Positions 1 to 8,875 of a stretch of DNA of 64,000 nt are shown piece after piece. The first letter of the stretch is position 1. Every line of letters starts with the position of its first letter. Under the pieces are notes generated by a model, which was not told where the DNA came from, ran no database searches, and saw only the letters and a program-made list of their open reading frames with translations. The stretch spans positions 310,001 to 374,000 of the forward strand of contig NZ_KL503802.1 in assembly GCF_000709795.1 (NCBI RefSeq). Direction: 5' to 3'. The position numbers were made by a program, and so were the translations under genes. The DNA comes from Bartonella bacilliformis Ver097. Lineage in GTDB: Bacteria; Pseudomonadota; Alphaproteobacteria; Rhizobiales; Rhizobiaceae.

Positions 1-839
1 TGCGCAAAGGGGTGGAAGATGTGCTGGAAGAAAATGGCTATAAAAATGGTGACAATTTAGAACTGACCTTTTTATCGGCACAGGGTAACATTTCTACAGC
101 AACACAAATTGCACGGAAATTTGCTGGTGATAAACCTGATGTTATTGTTGCAATCAGCACTCCTTCAGCGCAGACAATATTGGCAGCAACAAAAGAAATT
201 CCCATTGTTTTTTCTGCAATTTCTGATCCTGTTGAAGCAAAATTAGTGTCTTCACTTTTAAAGCCTGGTGGCAATGTAACAGGGGTTTCTGATCGTGCAG
301 ATGTTGCAGAGAATCTTAAACTTTTAAAAGAAATAAAACCAAATTTAAAAAAATTAGGTTACCTCTATAATGCATCTGAGGTTAATTCTGTTTCTACACT
401 TAAGGTGTTAAAAGAATTAGCAGATAAAATGGGGATTGAAGTTATTAGTTCATCAGCACCAAGATCTTCTGATGTTCAAGCGGCAACGCGAGCTTTGATT
501 AATAAGGTAGATGTTATTTTTGTTCCCACTGACAATACGGTTATTGCTGTTTTAGAAGGCGCAACAAAAATTGCCCTTGAAACCAAAACGCCTTTGTTTA
601 CTTTAGATTCTAATTCTATTGGGCGCGGGCCTTTTATAATGCAAGGCGTTAGTTATTATAATGTAGGGGTTGATACCGGAAAATTGGTTTTGCGTATTTT
701 AAATGGCGAAAAACCAGGCGATCTTGATGTTGTACAAGCAGATAACAAGAATATTCAAGTTGATAGAAAGATCATTGAAAAACTTGGTATTATCTTACCA
801 CAAACAGTTCTTGAACGCATTACAGAAGTTGTGGAATAG
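1..839 (+). CDS. ABC transporter substrate-binding protein (TrpX/COG2984 type), 5' end outside window
   Basis: This is the solute-capture subunit of an ABC importer. The frame is already open at base 3 (codons for R-K-G precede a GTG that could be mistaken for a start), so the signal peptide and N-terminus lie upstream of the window. What remains is a type 1 periplasmic-binding-protein fold with the family's phrases: KPDVIVAISTPSAQ, PIVFSAISDPVEAKLV, and PGGNVTGVSD. The end matches the usual C-terminus, so only about 50 residues should be missing. A permease and an ATPase follow on the same strand, forming a three-gene importer of the class predicted to carry aromatic or other amino acids. 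The substrate is not determinable from sequence. Family confidence is high. Confidence 0.9.
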   Translation, partial: RKGVEDVLEENGYKNGDNLELTFLSAQGNISTATQIARKFAGDKPDVIVAISTPSAQTILAATKEIPIVFSAISDPVEAKLVSSLLKPGGNVTGVSDRADVAENLKLLKEIKPNLKKLGYLYNASEVNSVSTLKVLKELADKMGIEVISSSAPRSSDVQAATRALINKVDVIFVPTDNTVIAVLEGATKIALETKTPLFTLDSNSIGRGPFIMQGVSYYNVGVDTGKLVLRILNGEKPGDLDVVQADNKNIQVDRKIIEKLGIILPQTVLERITEVVE

Positions 840-890
840 ATTTCTGTAATTAGGCTCTTATGGAGATGAGATTGGGGATATGATATCTGA

Positions 891-1784
891 ATGAATATAT
901 TTGCTTTTTGGGGAGCTGTAGAATTAGGTCTTATTTACGCTTTTGTTGCTATTGGGGTTTATCTGTCGTTTCGAGTTTTAGACTTTCCTGATTTAACGGT
1001 TGATGGTTCGTTTCTTCTTGGTTCGTGTGTTTGTGGCGTTTTAATTCTTTCAGGTGTTAATGCGTGGGTTGCTATGTTGTGCGCTTTTGGTGCAGGTATG
1101 GTTGCTGGTTTGTTAACGGCTTTGTTAAATGTGCAATTTGGTATTTTAAATCTTTTAGCCTCAATTTTAACGATGTCAGCGCTTTATACGATTAATCTTC
1201 GTATTATGGGGATTCTAGGAGGAGCTAACATTAATTTAGCACTTGCAGATACAGCTTTGACACCTTTTTACGGTTTGTTTGGTTTGTCTGATCTTTTTAT
1301 CCGTCCCCTTTTTGTTGGGTGTGTTTTATTTATCGTGACCTTTTTAATTTGGCGTTTTTTAACCAGTGAAGTTGGTCTTGCTATGCGGGCAACAGGGGTG
1401 AATCCGCGCATGGCTAAAGCACAAGGGATCCATACCGCGGCATTGATTTATTTGGGTATGGGGCTTGCAAATGCGTGTGTTGCTTTTGGAGGGGCTTTGT
1501 ATATCCAAACAGCAATTGCTACAGATATTACAGGGGGAGTTGGAACTATTGTTTTCGGTTTAGCAGCAGTCATTATCGGTGAAACTTTATTCCGTACACG
1601 CAATATTTTTTGGATTATTGTCAGTTGTATTATGGGATCTGTTTTTTACCGTGTTGTTGTACAATTTGCCTTTGAAGCAAGCGGTATAGGCATTGATACA
1701 TCGACAGATCTTCAGCTCATTACAGCATTATTGGTTATGTTGGCTCTGATTGTACCGCGTTATTTGGGGAAGGGATCAACATGA
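891..1784 (+). CDS. ABC transporter permease (COG4120 type)
   Basis: Inner-membrane channel subunit of the importer whose binding protein precedes it. The 297-residue product is strongly hydrophobic throughout, with roughly eight predicted membrane segments and the sequence FRVLDFPDLTVDGSF typical of this branched-chain-permease-like family. A mid-protein cytoplasmic loop (EVGLAMRATGVNPRMAKAQG) is the usual coupling region contacting the ATPase. It starts at ATG 51 bases after the binding-protein stop. Its last four bases overlap the ATPase start (ATGA), which indicates translational coupling. Family assignment is firm; the substrate is unknown. Confidence 0.92.
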   Translation: MNIFAFWGAVELGLIYAFVAIGVYLSFRVLDFPDLTVDGSFLLGSCVCGVLILSGVNAWVAMLCAFGAGMVAGLLTALLNVQFGILNLLASILTMSALYTINLRIMGILGGANINLALADTALTPFYGLFGLSDLFIRPLFVGCVLFIVTFLIWRFLTSEVGLAMRATGVNPRMAKAQGIHTAALIYLGMGLANACVAFGGALYIQTAIATDITGGVGTIVFGLAAVIIGETLFRTRNIFWIIVSCIMGSVFYRVVVQFAFEASGIGIDTSTDLQLITALLVMLALIVPRYLGKGST

Positions 1785-2575
1785 TTGAACTTTCTCATGT
1801 TGGGGTTGTTTTTAAACCGAACACACCTCTAGAAAAACGCGCTTTAATTGATATTAATCTCAAAATTAATCAGGGGGGATTTGTCACAGTTATTGGTTCA
1901 AATGGTGCTGGTAAATCGACTTTGCTGAGTGTTGTATCAGGAGTACTTCTTCCTACAGAAGGGCGGATGATGATCGATGGACATGATGTTTCTCGTCAAT
2001 CAATTCGTGAACGAGCTGGTAGGGTTGCTTGTGTTTTCCAAGATTCACTAATGGGGAGCTGTGCTTCTTTGACTATTGAAGAAAATTTAGCTCTTGCAGC
2101 TTTGCGGGGAAAGCGTCGAGGTTTTTATTCAGCGTTAAGACGTGAAAAACGACAATTTTTCCGCGAGAAAATTGCCCAGTTAGGACTTGGTCTTGAAGAC
2201 TGTCTGCATAACCGTATGGATAGTTTGTCAGGTGGGCAGCGGCAAGCTGTCTGTCTTATCATGGCTACCTTAGCTCATGCGGATGTTTTATTGCTCGACG
2301 AACATACTTCAGCATTAGATCCAGGAATGGCTGATTTTGTTATGGGTTTGACCAAAAAGATTGTTGAAGAGAATCAATTAACCACTATTATGATAACGCA
2401 TTCTATCCGTCAGGCTCTTGATTATGGGGATCGCACACTGATGTTGCACGGAGGAGAAGTCGTTTTAGATATTTATCAAGAAGAGCGTAAAGGTTTGAAA
2501 ATGAGTGATGTGATGGGTATGTTTCAAAAAGTTCGTGGGATTGTTCTTGATGATGATAAACTTTTAATGGAATAA
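1781..2575 (+). CDS. ABC transporter ATP-binding protein (COG1101 type)
   Basis: ATPase that powers the upstream permease. The 264-residue protein has a Walker A motif GSNGAGKST (about residues 39-47), a Q-loop in VFQDS near 85-89, the ABC signature LSGGQ (149-153) and Walker B LLLDE (170-174). Walker B continues into the HTSALD stretch characteristic of this subfamily, and a switch His lies in MITHS. The start overlaps the permease stop by four bases. The next gene, holA, begins only five bases after its stop, so it may be cotranscribed although functionally unrelated. Confidence 0.93.
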   Translation: MIELSHVGVVFKPNTPLEKRALIDINLKINQGGFVTVIGSNGAGKSTLLSVVSGVLLPTEGRMMIDGHDVSRQSIRERAGRVACVFQDSLMGSCASLTIEENLALAALRGKRRGFYSALRREKRQFFREKIAQLGLGLEDCLHNRMDSLSGGQRQAVCLIMATLAHADVLLLDEHTSALDPGMADFVMGLTKKIVEENQLTTIMITHSIRQALDYGDRTLMLHGGEVVLDIYQEERKGLKMSDVMGMFQKVRGIVLDDDKLLME

Positions 2576-2579
2576 TCAT

Positions 2580-3623
2580 TTGGCTCAAAAGAAAGCGCAT
2601 GAAGTTAACCATTTTCTAACGCATTTTTCGCGTTCTTTTCCTATTGTTTTAATTTACGGTCCCGATCGCGGTCTTGTTTGTGAACGTGTACAGCGTTTTA
2701 TCAAACTCACACAAATAGCCACAGATGATCCTTTTGCAACAGTTCGTCTTGATGCTGCTGAAATTGATAAAGATCCTGCACGATTAGGAGATGAAGCACG
2801 CACTTTATCGCTTTTTGGTGGTGACCGTTTGGTATGGGTGTCAAATGGCGCTAACCAAAAAAATTTTCTTGAAGCTCTTAAGCTTTTAATTGCAGAACCT
2901 CCGGAAAAAAGTTTTATTTTAATTGAAGCAGGAGATTTGAAAAAAGGAATAGGGCTGCGCAATATTATTGAAATGGCATCAGTTGCAATGGCTTTGCCTT
3001 GTTATGCAGATGATGTTCGTTCTTTGGATACACTGATTGATGAAGTTTTAGAAAGCTTCAAGATGACTCTTTCTTTAGAAGCACGGAGAGGCTTATATGA
3101 AAGTTTAGGGGGTGATCATCTTGTTTCGCGCCGTGAATTAGAAAAGCTATGCCTTTATGCTTTAGAAAAGCGTCATATTACTCTTGAAGATGTCAAATCT
3201 GTGGTGAGCGATGTGAGTGCTTTTTCTCCTGATGAAGTGATTGATGCTATTTTATTGGGAGATGGTAAAGAGTTTGAAGCTCATTTTAGCCGATATGTAG
3301 CTATGCACAATACACCTTTTTTGATTTTAAGCACAGCACAAAGGCATTTTCAACAGTTGCAAATTTTGCGTTATCAGGTGGAAATTGAACGGAAAACGGC
3401 TTTTGCCGTTATGTCTCAAGCGCGACCACTGATTTTTTTTCAGCGGAAAAAGACAATTGAAAAAGCTTTGAAATATTGGACACTGGAAAAAATTTCTTAT
3501 GCTATGGAAAAAATTCAGTGTGCTCTTTTAGAAAGTCGTAAAAATCCACTTTTGAGTGAAGCCATTATTCATAAAGTTTTATTGGAACTGGTCTTTATGA
3601 TACGATGCCAAATGTCATCTTAA
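2580..3623 (+). CDS. holA: DNA polymerase III delta subunit
   Basis: Delta is the clamp-loader subunit that opens the beta sliding clamp during replication. The 347-residue product has the family features: an N-terminal P-loop-like region (PIVLIYGPDRGLVCERVQRF), an acidic stretch with DPFATVRLDAAE, then GDRLVWV and a helical C-terminal collar domain (SRRELEKLCLYA). I take the TTG at 2580 as start because the following residues (MAQKKAHEVNHFL) match the family N-terminus. It lies five bases after the ABC ATPase stop. In many relatives holA follows leuS-lptE; here it follows a transporter, so the ancestral neighbourhood has been rearranged. Confidence 0.9.
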   Translation: MAQKKAHEVNHFLTHFSRSFPIVLIYGPDRGLVCERVQRFIKLTQIATDDPFATVRLDAAEIDKDPARLGDEARTLSLFGGDRLVWVSNGANQKNFLEALKLLIAEPPEKSFILIEAGDLKKGIGLRNIIEMASVAMALPCYADDVRSLDTLIDEVLESFKMTLSLEARRGLYESLGGDHLVSRRELEKLCLYALEKRHITLEDVKSVVSDVSAFSPDEVIDAILLGDGKEFEAHFSRYVAMHNTPFLILSTAQRHFQQLQILRYQVEIERKTAFAVMSQARPLIFFQRKKTIEKALKYWTLEKISYAMEKIQCALLESRKNPLLSEAIIHKVLLELVFMIRCQMSS

Positions 3624-3759
3624 AAGTTTTGAGCTATGTTTGTGTAGAATTTTTTTTGATCATTGCAAAAGTGAATGTTTTAACCAATAATTAAAGCAAT
3701 GATTTTTTGATAAAGCTCAGATAAATTTAAAGAAAAATATCATTGGGAAGTATAGAAAT

Positions 3760-4617
3760 TTGATCAAGAATATATCGTTATGTTATCATATTCTTATCAA
3801 CGCCATTAGTCATTATTGGCGTGGTGATGGCAGTGCTTTTGCAAGCCATGTTGCGCTTTCAGGACTTTTGGCATTTTTCCCTTTTTTTATTTTTGGAACG
3901 TTTCTTGCTGGTTTTATTGGGGCTTTTACCTATACACCACAAAAAATTGCAGCACTTGTCCAGTTATTGCCAGATGCAATTACAGAACCTTTGATGAAGG
4001 AAATCATTAATGTTTTAACTATTCAGCGCAGGGATGTTTTAACACTTTCTGTTTTTGGAGCCGCTTATTTTTCTTCCAATGGGATAGAAGCTTTGCGGAC
4101 AGCCTTAAATAAAGCTTACCGTGTTGTAGATTATCGTAGTTTTGTTTTTTGCCGTTTTCAAAGTTTGTTTTTTGTCATGATTGGAGCGATTGGTCTTGTC
4201 ATTATTAGCTTTTCATTAGTGTTGGCGCCTGTACTGGTTAAAATGATGCAGCAACATTCCCCCTTCATTACTGAATATGTTGGTGTTATTCGTCTGTGGC
4301 GTTACACGATCGCGATGATTGTTTCATTGATAAGTCTTCTTATTGTTCATAAATGGTTGCCTGCAGGAAAGCGGAAATTAATTAATATTTTACCAGGGAT
4401 TGTGGTGACAATGTTTGCTTGGTTTTTGGCGTCGATGGCTTTTGCACATTATTTAAATTTAACAATGCTTAATTATGTTTCGACCTATGCGGGATTAGCT
4501 TCTATCATGGTTGCTATTATTTTTTTATATATGCTAAGTGCAATTTTTATTTTGGGAGGTGAAATCAACGCAGCCATTATGTTGTATCGGGATCGTTTAC
4601 AACACTCCAATGAATAA
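3760..4617 (+). CDS. YihY/BrkB-family inner-membrane protein
   Basis: A 285-residue polytopic membrane protein of the YihY/virulence-factor-BrkB family, once mislabelled ribonuclease BN. It shows about six hydrophobic segments and the family phrases FASHVALSGLLAFFPF near residues 27-42, SSNGIEALRTALNKAYRV in the middle, and LLIVHKWLPAGKRK before the last pair of helices. The start is TTG at 3760, preceded by GGGAAG at good spacing. Its biochemical role is not established. It is followed after 18 bases by a DUF188 protein on the same strand, so the two are probably cotranscribed. Confidence 0.88.
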   Translation: MIKNISLCYHILINAISHYWRGDGSAFASHVALSGLLAFFPFFIFGTFLAGFIGAFTYTPQKIAALVQLLPDAITEPLMKEIINVLTIQRRDVLTLSVFGAAYFSSNGIEALRTALNKAYRVVDYRSFVFCRFQSLFFVMIGAIGLVIISFSLVLAPVLVKMMQQHSPFITEYVGVIRLWRYTIAMIVSLISLLIVHKWLPAGKRKLINILPGIVVTMFAWFLASMAFAHYLNLTMLNYVSTYAGLASIMVAIIFLYMLSAIFILGGEINAAIMLYRDRLQHSNE

Positions 4618-4635
4618 AAGAAGCAAGAGAGTGTT

Positions 4636-5133
4636 GTGTTAATTAGAAATCAAGAGCAAGATACACAAACAAAACCTGCTATCATTTTGTTGGTTGATGC
4701 TGATGCTTGTCCTGTAAAATCTGAAATTTACCGTGTTATGAATCGTTATCAGCTCAAGACATTTATTGTAGCAAACCATTTTTTATCTCTTCCAAATGAA
4801 TCCCTTCTTGAAAGGGTTATTGTGTCTCAAGGGCCTGATTGTGCAGATAATTGGATTGTTGATCATGTCCATCAGACAAGTATTGTTATCACGAGTGATA
4901 TTCTTTTGGCAGCGCGAGTTGTGCAAGCGGGCGGAGTTTGCCTTTCACCGACAGGACGTGTTTTTGATATCAACTCAATTGGTCAAGCTTTGGCTATGCG
5001 TAATTTGATGGAAGATTTGCGCGAACAAGGCTGTGTGACGGGTGGACCCCGTCCTTTTTGTCGCAAAGACCGTTCCGCTTTTTTATCTGCTCTAGATTTA
5101 GCAATACAGCGCTTAAAAAGGTGCGAGTATTAA
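4636..5133 (+). CDS. YaiI/YqxD (DUF188) family protein
   Basis: A soluble 165-residue protein of the YaiI/YqxD family, which has a PIN-like fold with conserved aspartates. Visible motifs are LLVDADACPVKSEIYRV near the N-terminus, IVTSDILLA-like VITSDILLAARVV, GVCLSPTGRVFD and a C-terminal GGPRPFCRKDRSAF; these are diagnostic for the family. A nuclease-like activity is suggested by the fold but unproven. The start is GTG at 4636; the conserved core begins about 16 residues later, so the exact start is uncertain. It ends one base before the convergent tlpA-like gene. Confidence 0.88.
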   Translation: MLIRNQEQDTQTKPAIILLVDADACPVKSEIYRVMNRYQLKTFIVANHFLSLPNESLLERVIVSQGPDCADNWIVDHVHQTSIVITSDILLAARVVQAGGVCLSPTGRVFDINSIGQALAMRNLMEDLREQGCVTGGPRPFCRKDRSAFLSALDLAIQRLKRCEY

Positions 5134-5134
5134 A

Positions 5135-5833
5135 TTATTTTATTTTTTCAATAACAGCTTTTATCAGTGCTTTCGCATCTTCATTGGCCCATGGCGCAGA
5201 GCCATTTAGGGAAGCAATGAGACGGCCCTCTTTATCGATCAAGAGTGTAACCGGAAGTCCCATAGCGAGCCCTTGTTTGCGGATATTACGAAAAATATTC
5301 ATTGTTTTGTCACGATAATAAACCAAATGATCTGCCTGGACTTCGCGTAAAAATTTTTGAATTTTTTCAGGAGACGCTGTTGTATCAACATTAATCGCGA
5401 TAACATCAAAATTGTCTCCCCCCATATCACGTTTTAATTGCGCTAATTCTGGCATTTCCATACGGCATGGTGTGCACCAAATGGCCCACAGATTGATGAG
5501 TACTGGTTTTCCGTTAAATTCGAGAAGTTTATGGTCTTTTCCCTGAATATCTTTAAAAGAAAGCTGGTTCATGTCATAGAAATTATCAGCGAATCGTATA
5601 TGACTAAAAAAGCCTTGAGCAGCTTTTTTGATCGCTGCTATTTCTTTCAGGTATGTTGTGTTGGAGTTTATTTCTTGCGCTTTGGCCTTTGAAATAAAAT
5701 TGGCAACAAAAGTACCTCTCGTGCTATTGTGGTTTATTGTTGCGTATAAACTTAAGGCAATGATAAAGGATGCAATAAAGAATTGCATTTTTTTATTCTT
5801 GTTTTTTCGGCTGATAAAAATTTGAAAAATCAT
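5135..5833 (-). CDS. tlpA: TlpA-like thiol:disulfide interchange protein
   Basis: Membrane-anchored periplasmic thioredoxin. The 232-residue product starts with a basic segment and a single hydrophobic anchor (about residues 16-33). A thioredoxin fold follows with the redox motif WCTPC (Cys120 and Cys123) in the context [17 protein letters not shown]. The cis-proline region reads [13 protein letters not shown]. In alphaproteobacteria TlpA keeps the copper centre of cytochrome oxidase reduced during assembly, which fits the SURF1 gene elsewhere in the window. The start is supported by AAGGA eight bases upstream. It is divergent from argH with only 33 bases between start codons, and convergent with the DUF188 gene. 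Confidence 0.88.
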   Translation of the reverse strand: MIFQIFISRKNKNKKMQFFIASFIIALSLYATINHNSTRGTFVANFISKAKAQEINSNTTYLKEIAAIKKAAQGFFSHIRFADNFYDMNQLSFKDIQGKDHKLLEFNGKPVLINLWAIWCTPCRMEMPELAQLKRDMGGDNFDVIAINVDTTASPEKIQKFLREVQADHLVYYRDKTMNIFRNIRKQGLAMGLPVTLLIDKEGRLIASLNGSAPWANEDAKALIKAVIEKIK

Positions 5834-5866
5834 AATTTTTGTCCTTTTAGAGAGTACTTGCAGGTT

Positions 5867-7267
5867 ATGACGGGTGATAAGTTAAGTAATGAAATGTGGG
5901 GTGGTCGTTTTGCAACAGGTCCTGCTGCAATTATGGAAGAAATTAATGCTTCTATTGATTTTGACCAAAAACTTTATCGGCAAGATATTGAAGGTTCATT
6001 GTCTCACGCAGCAATGTTAGCGCAAACGAAGATTATTTCACACTCTGATTATGAAAAAATTGTTCATGGTTTGCAACTTATTCATCAAGAAATTGAAACA
6101 GGCTCCTTTACCTTTTCACGCAAGCTTGAAGATATTCATATGAATATTGAAGCACGGCTTAGCGAATTAATTGGTCCTGTGGCAGGGCGTTTGCATACCG
6201 CGCGTTCACGCAATGATCAAGTTGCTGTTGATTTTCGATTGTGGATGCGTGAGGCAGTACAGAAAATAGCGCAAGCTTTAAAGGGTTTGATGGAGCAATT
6301 ACTTGTGCGGGCAGAACAGCACGCAGATACAGTGATGCCGGGTTTTACCCACTTACAAACCGCACAGCCCGTCACATTTGGCCATTATATGATGGCTTAT
6401 GTTGAAATGTTTGGTCGAGATTTATCACGGATGCGTGATGCCATTGAGCGCATGAATGAATCGCCTTTGGGGGCTGTTGCTTTGGCAGGAACGGGTTTCC
6501 CAATTGATCGTTTTATGACAGCACAAGCACTCGGTTTTCGCGAACCAACACGTAATTCGATTGACAGTGTGTCTGATCGTGATTTTGCATTGGAATTTTT
6601 AAGTGCTGGTGCTCTTTGTGCTACGCATCTTTCACGTTTAGCAGAGGAAATTGTTCTTTGGTCGAGCGCGCAATTTCATTTTATTCGTTTATCGGATGCT
6701 TTTTCAACGGGTTCATCCATTATGCCACAAAAGAGAAATCCCGATGCTGCTGAGCTTGTGCGAGCTAAGGCAGGGCGGTTGAATGCTGCATTGATAGGGC
6801 TTTTAACCGTGATGAAAGGATTACCGCTTGCCTATTCAAAAGATATGCAAGAAGATAAAGAATATGTGTTTGATGGGGTTTTGAATCTGGAATTGTCATT
6901 GGCAGCAATGACGGGGATTATCAGCGATCTTGAAGTTAACAAAGAAGTCATGAAACAAGCTGCTGGTTCTGGTTATGCTATTGCCACCGATTTAGCGGAT
7001 TGGTGTGTGCGTGAATTAGGGCTGCCTTTTCGTGAAGCTCACTATATTACAGGATGTGCTGTGGCTTTGGCAGAACAAAAAAAATGCAGTCTTCATGAGT
7101 TATCATTAGATGAGTTTCAAACTTTCCATCCAGATATAAACGCAACTGTTTTTGATGTTTTGACAGTTAAAAAATCTGTTGAAAGTCGCAAAAGTTTTGG
7201 AGGAACAGCACCTTCAGAAGTGCTTCGCCAAGTTGCTTATTGGAAACAGCGTCTTGTAACTGCCTAA
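5867..7267 (+). CDS. argH: Argininosuccinate lyase
   Basis: Splits argininosuccinate into arginine and fumarate, the last step of arginine synthesis. The 466-residue protein has the fumarase/aspartase superfamily signature [12 protein letters not shown] (about residues 282-293), the catalytic His in [10 protein letters not shown] (His162), and the N-terminal WGGRF that begins the conserved fold. The frame is open 28 codons further upstream, but ATG 5867 gives the family-typical N-terminus ([15 protein letters not shown]). It heads a small cluster with lptM and lysA, a common arrangement in alphaproteobacteria. Length and motifs look intact. Confidence 0.96.
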   Translation: MTGDKLSNEMWGGRFATGPAAIMEEINASIDFDQKLYRQDIEGSLSHAAMLAQTKIISHSDYEKIVHGLQLIHQEIETGSFTFSRKLEDIHMNIEARLSELIGPVAGRLHTARSRNDQVAVDFRLWMREAVQKIAQALKGLMEQLLVRAEQHADTVMPGFTHLQTAQPVTFGHYMMAYVEMFGRDLSRMRDAIERMNESPLGAVALAGTGFPIDRFMTAQALGFREPTRNSIDSVSDRDFALEFLSAGALCATHLSRLAEEIVLWSSAQFHFIRLSDAFSTGSSIMPQKRNPDAAELVRAKAGRLNAALIGLLTVMKGLPLAYSKDMQEDKEYVFDGVLNLELSLAAMTGIISDLEVNKEVMKQAAGSGYAIATDLADWCVRELGLPFREAHYITGCAVALAEQKKCSLHELSLDEFQTFHPDINATVFDVLTVKKSVESRKSFGGTAPSEVLRQVAYWKQRLVTA

Positions 7268-7325
7268 GGATTTTATTTTCAACCCAATAATGGAAGTAAG
7301 TTATTAAGATGAGAGAGAAGGGCGT

Positions 7326-7505
7326 ATGAAAACACTTGTGAGGACTGTAATCATTGCTCTTTTTTGTCCCATTGTTTTTATTGGATGTGGGCGCAAAGGT
7401 GCGCTTGAAAGATCTCCCTCAACAGTAGTGGAGTCTTCGCAAGAAGAATTTATTTCTAAAAATAAAGCCGATAAAGTTTTCATTCTCGATCGATTGATAA
7501 AATAG
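7326..7505 (+). CDS. lptM: LptM-like small lipoprotein
   Basis: A 59-codon reading frame with a basic start (MKTLVRT), a hydrophobic stretch and a lipobox ending in FIGC at Cys21, followed by GRKGALE. That order (lipobox, G-(C)-G-x-K-G) is the hallmark of the LptM/YifL lipopeptide family, which in E. coli binds the LPS transport protein LptD and helps its maturation. The position between argH and lysA also matches relatives. It ends eight bases before the lysA start, so it is likely in the same transcript. The C-terminal half is variable and carries no recognisable domain. Confidence 0.8.
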   Translation: MKTLVRTVIIALFCPIVFIGCGRKGALERSPSTVVESSQEEFISKNKADKVFILDRLIK

Positions 7506-7513
7506 GGGTTTTT

Positions 7514-8788
7514 ATGAATTTTTTTTCTTATCATCAGGGTGAATTACACGCTGAAGGTCTCTCGCTCTCTACCCTCGCACAGGATGTAGGAACACCCTTT
7601 TATTGTTATTCTGCTGGTGCATTGGTTGCGCATTTTAAAGAATATCAAGATGCATTTCACGATATGCCGAGTCTTATTGCTTATGCGGTGAAAGCTAATT
7701 CCAATCAAGCTGTTTTGCGGATTTTAGCCGCAAAGGGAGCAGGAGCTGATGTCGTGTCAGAAGGTGAATTGCGGCGTGTGCTTGCTGTTGGGATTGTGCC
7801 TCAGCGCATTGTTTATTCTGGTGTTGGAAAAACAGTGAGAGAGATAGATTTTGCTCTTTCTCAAGACATTTTTTGTTTTAATGTTGAATCAGAACCAGAA
7901 CTTGAACAATTATCAGCACGTGCTGTTGCTTTATCAAAGACGGCGCGTATTTCATTGCGCATTAATCCTGATATAGATGCTAAGACTCATAAGAAAATTA
8001 CAACTGGCAAGTTTGATAATAAATTTGGTATTCCGTTGTCGTTGGCGTGTAGTGCCTATAAAAAAGCAGCGCAATTGCCGGGTTTACAAGTCTGTGGGAT
8101 GGATATGCATATCGGCAGTCAGATTTGTGATTTAAAACCGTTTGAGGATGCGTTTCTGATTGCTGCCGATTTTGTCCGTCATTTATGGCATGAGGGCTAT
8201 ATGATCACCCATATAGACATAGGGGGTGGGCTTGGCATTGCTTATCATCCCGAACAAAATATGGTTCCATCTCCTGCTGATTACGCGGCGTTGGTGAGAA
8301 AACATATTGCTCCTTTAGGGATTAATATTATTTTAGAACCTGGGCGTAGTCTTACTGGTCATGCTGGCGTGTTGGTAACATCTGTCACATATTTAAAAAG
8401 AGGAGAAGGACGAAATTTTGTTATTGTGGATGGTGCAATGAATGATTTTCTTCGCCCAACACTTTATGATGCTTGGCAGACAGTTTTGCCCGTCAAAAAA
8501 GCACTGAAAGATGCTCCTTTGATCACGGCAGATATTGTCGGTCCAGTGTGTGAAACGGGTGATTATTTAGGGTTAAATCGCTCATTACCGATGGTTTCTG
8601 CCGGTGATCTTTTGGCGATTACAGGAACAGGGGCTTATGGTGCAGTGATGGCAAGTACTTATAATAGCCGATTGTTAGTGCCAGAAGTTTTGGTACACAA
8701 TACGCGTTATGATGTTATTCGGCCACGTCTTGATTATGAGCAATTAATGGGATTAGATCACATTCCAGATTGGATTGAGAACTTTTAA
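7514..8788 (+). CDS. lysA: Diaminopimelate decarboxylase
   Basis: PLP-dependent enzyme that converts meso-diaminopimelate to lysine. The 424-residue protein shows the PLP lysine in IAYAVKANSN (Lys60), the phosphate-binding IDIGGGLGI, EPGRSLTGHAG, and the C-terminal VCETGDYL with the active-site Cys contributed to the dimer partner. Length is normal. It begins just after lptM and shares its transcript with argH. It is intact, so the last step of lysine synthesis is retained. Confidence 0.96.
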   Translation: MNFFSYHQGELHAEGLSLSTLAQDVGTPFYCYSAGALVAHFKEYQDAFHDMPSLIAYAVKANSNQAVLRILAAKGAGADVVSEGELRRVLAVGIVPQRIVYSGVGKTVREIDFALSQDIFCFNVESEPELEQLSARAVALSKTARISLRINPDIDAKTHKKITTGKFDNKFGIPLSLACSAYKKAAQLPGLQVCGMDMHIGSQICDLKPFEDAFLIAADFVRHLWHEGYMITHIDIGGGLGIAYHPEQNMVPSPADYAALVRKHIAPLGINIILEPGRSLTGHAGVLVTSVTYLKRGEGRNFVIVDGAMNDFLRPTLYDAWQTVLPVKKALKDAPLITADIVGPVCETGDYLGLNRSLPMVSAGDLLAITGTGAYGAVMASTYNSRLLVPEVLVHNTRYDVIRPRLDYEQLMGLDHIPDWIENF

Positions 8789-8823
8789 ATATTTTATGAT
8801 CTTATCTCTATTAAACTTTAATG

Positions 8824-8850
8824 CAATAATTTGTTTGATAGAAATTATTG
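8824..8850. terminator. Inverted repeat after lysA
   Basis: Perfect 9-base arms CAATAATTT (8824-8832) and AAATTATTG (8842-8850) around a 9-base loop, 36 bases after the lysA stop and 26 before the next start. The arms are AT-rich and no long T tract follows, so it is a plausible but weak terminator; it could instead be a regulator site. Confidence 0.4.
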
Positions 8851-8875
8851 TGTATGAGTTTTATGATGTTAACGC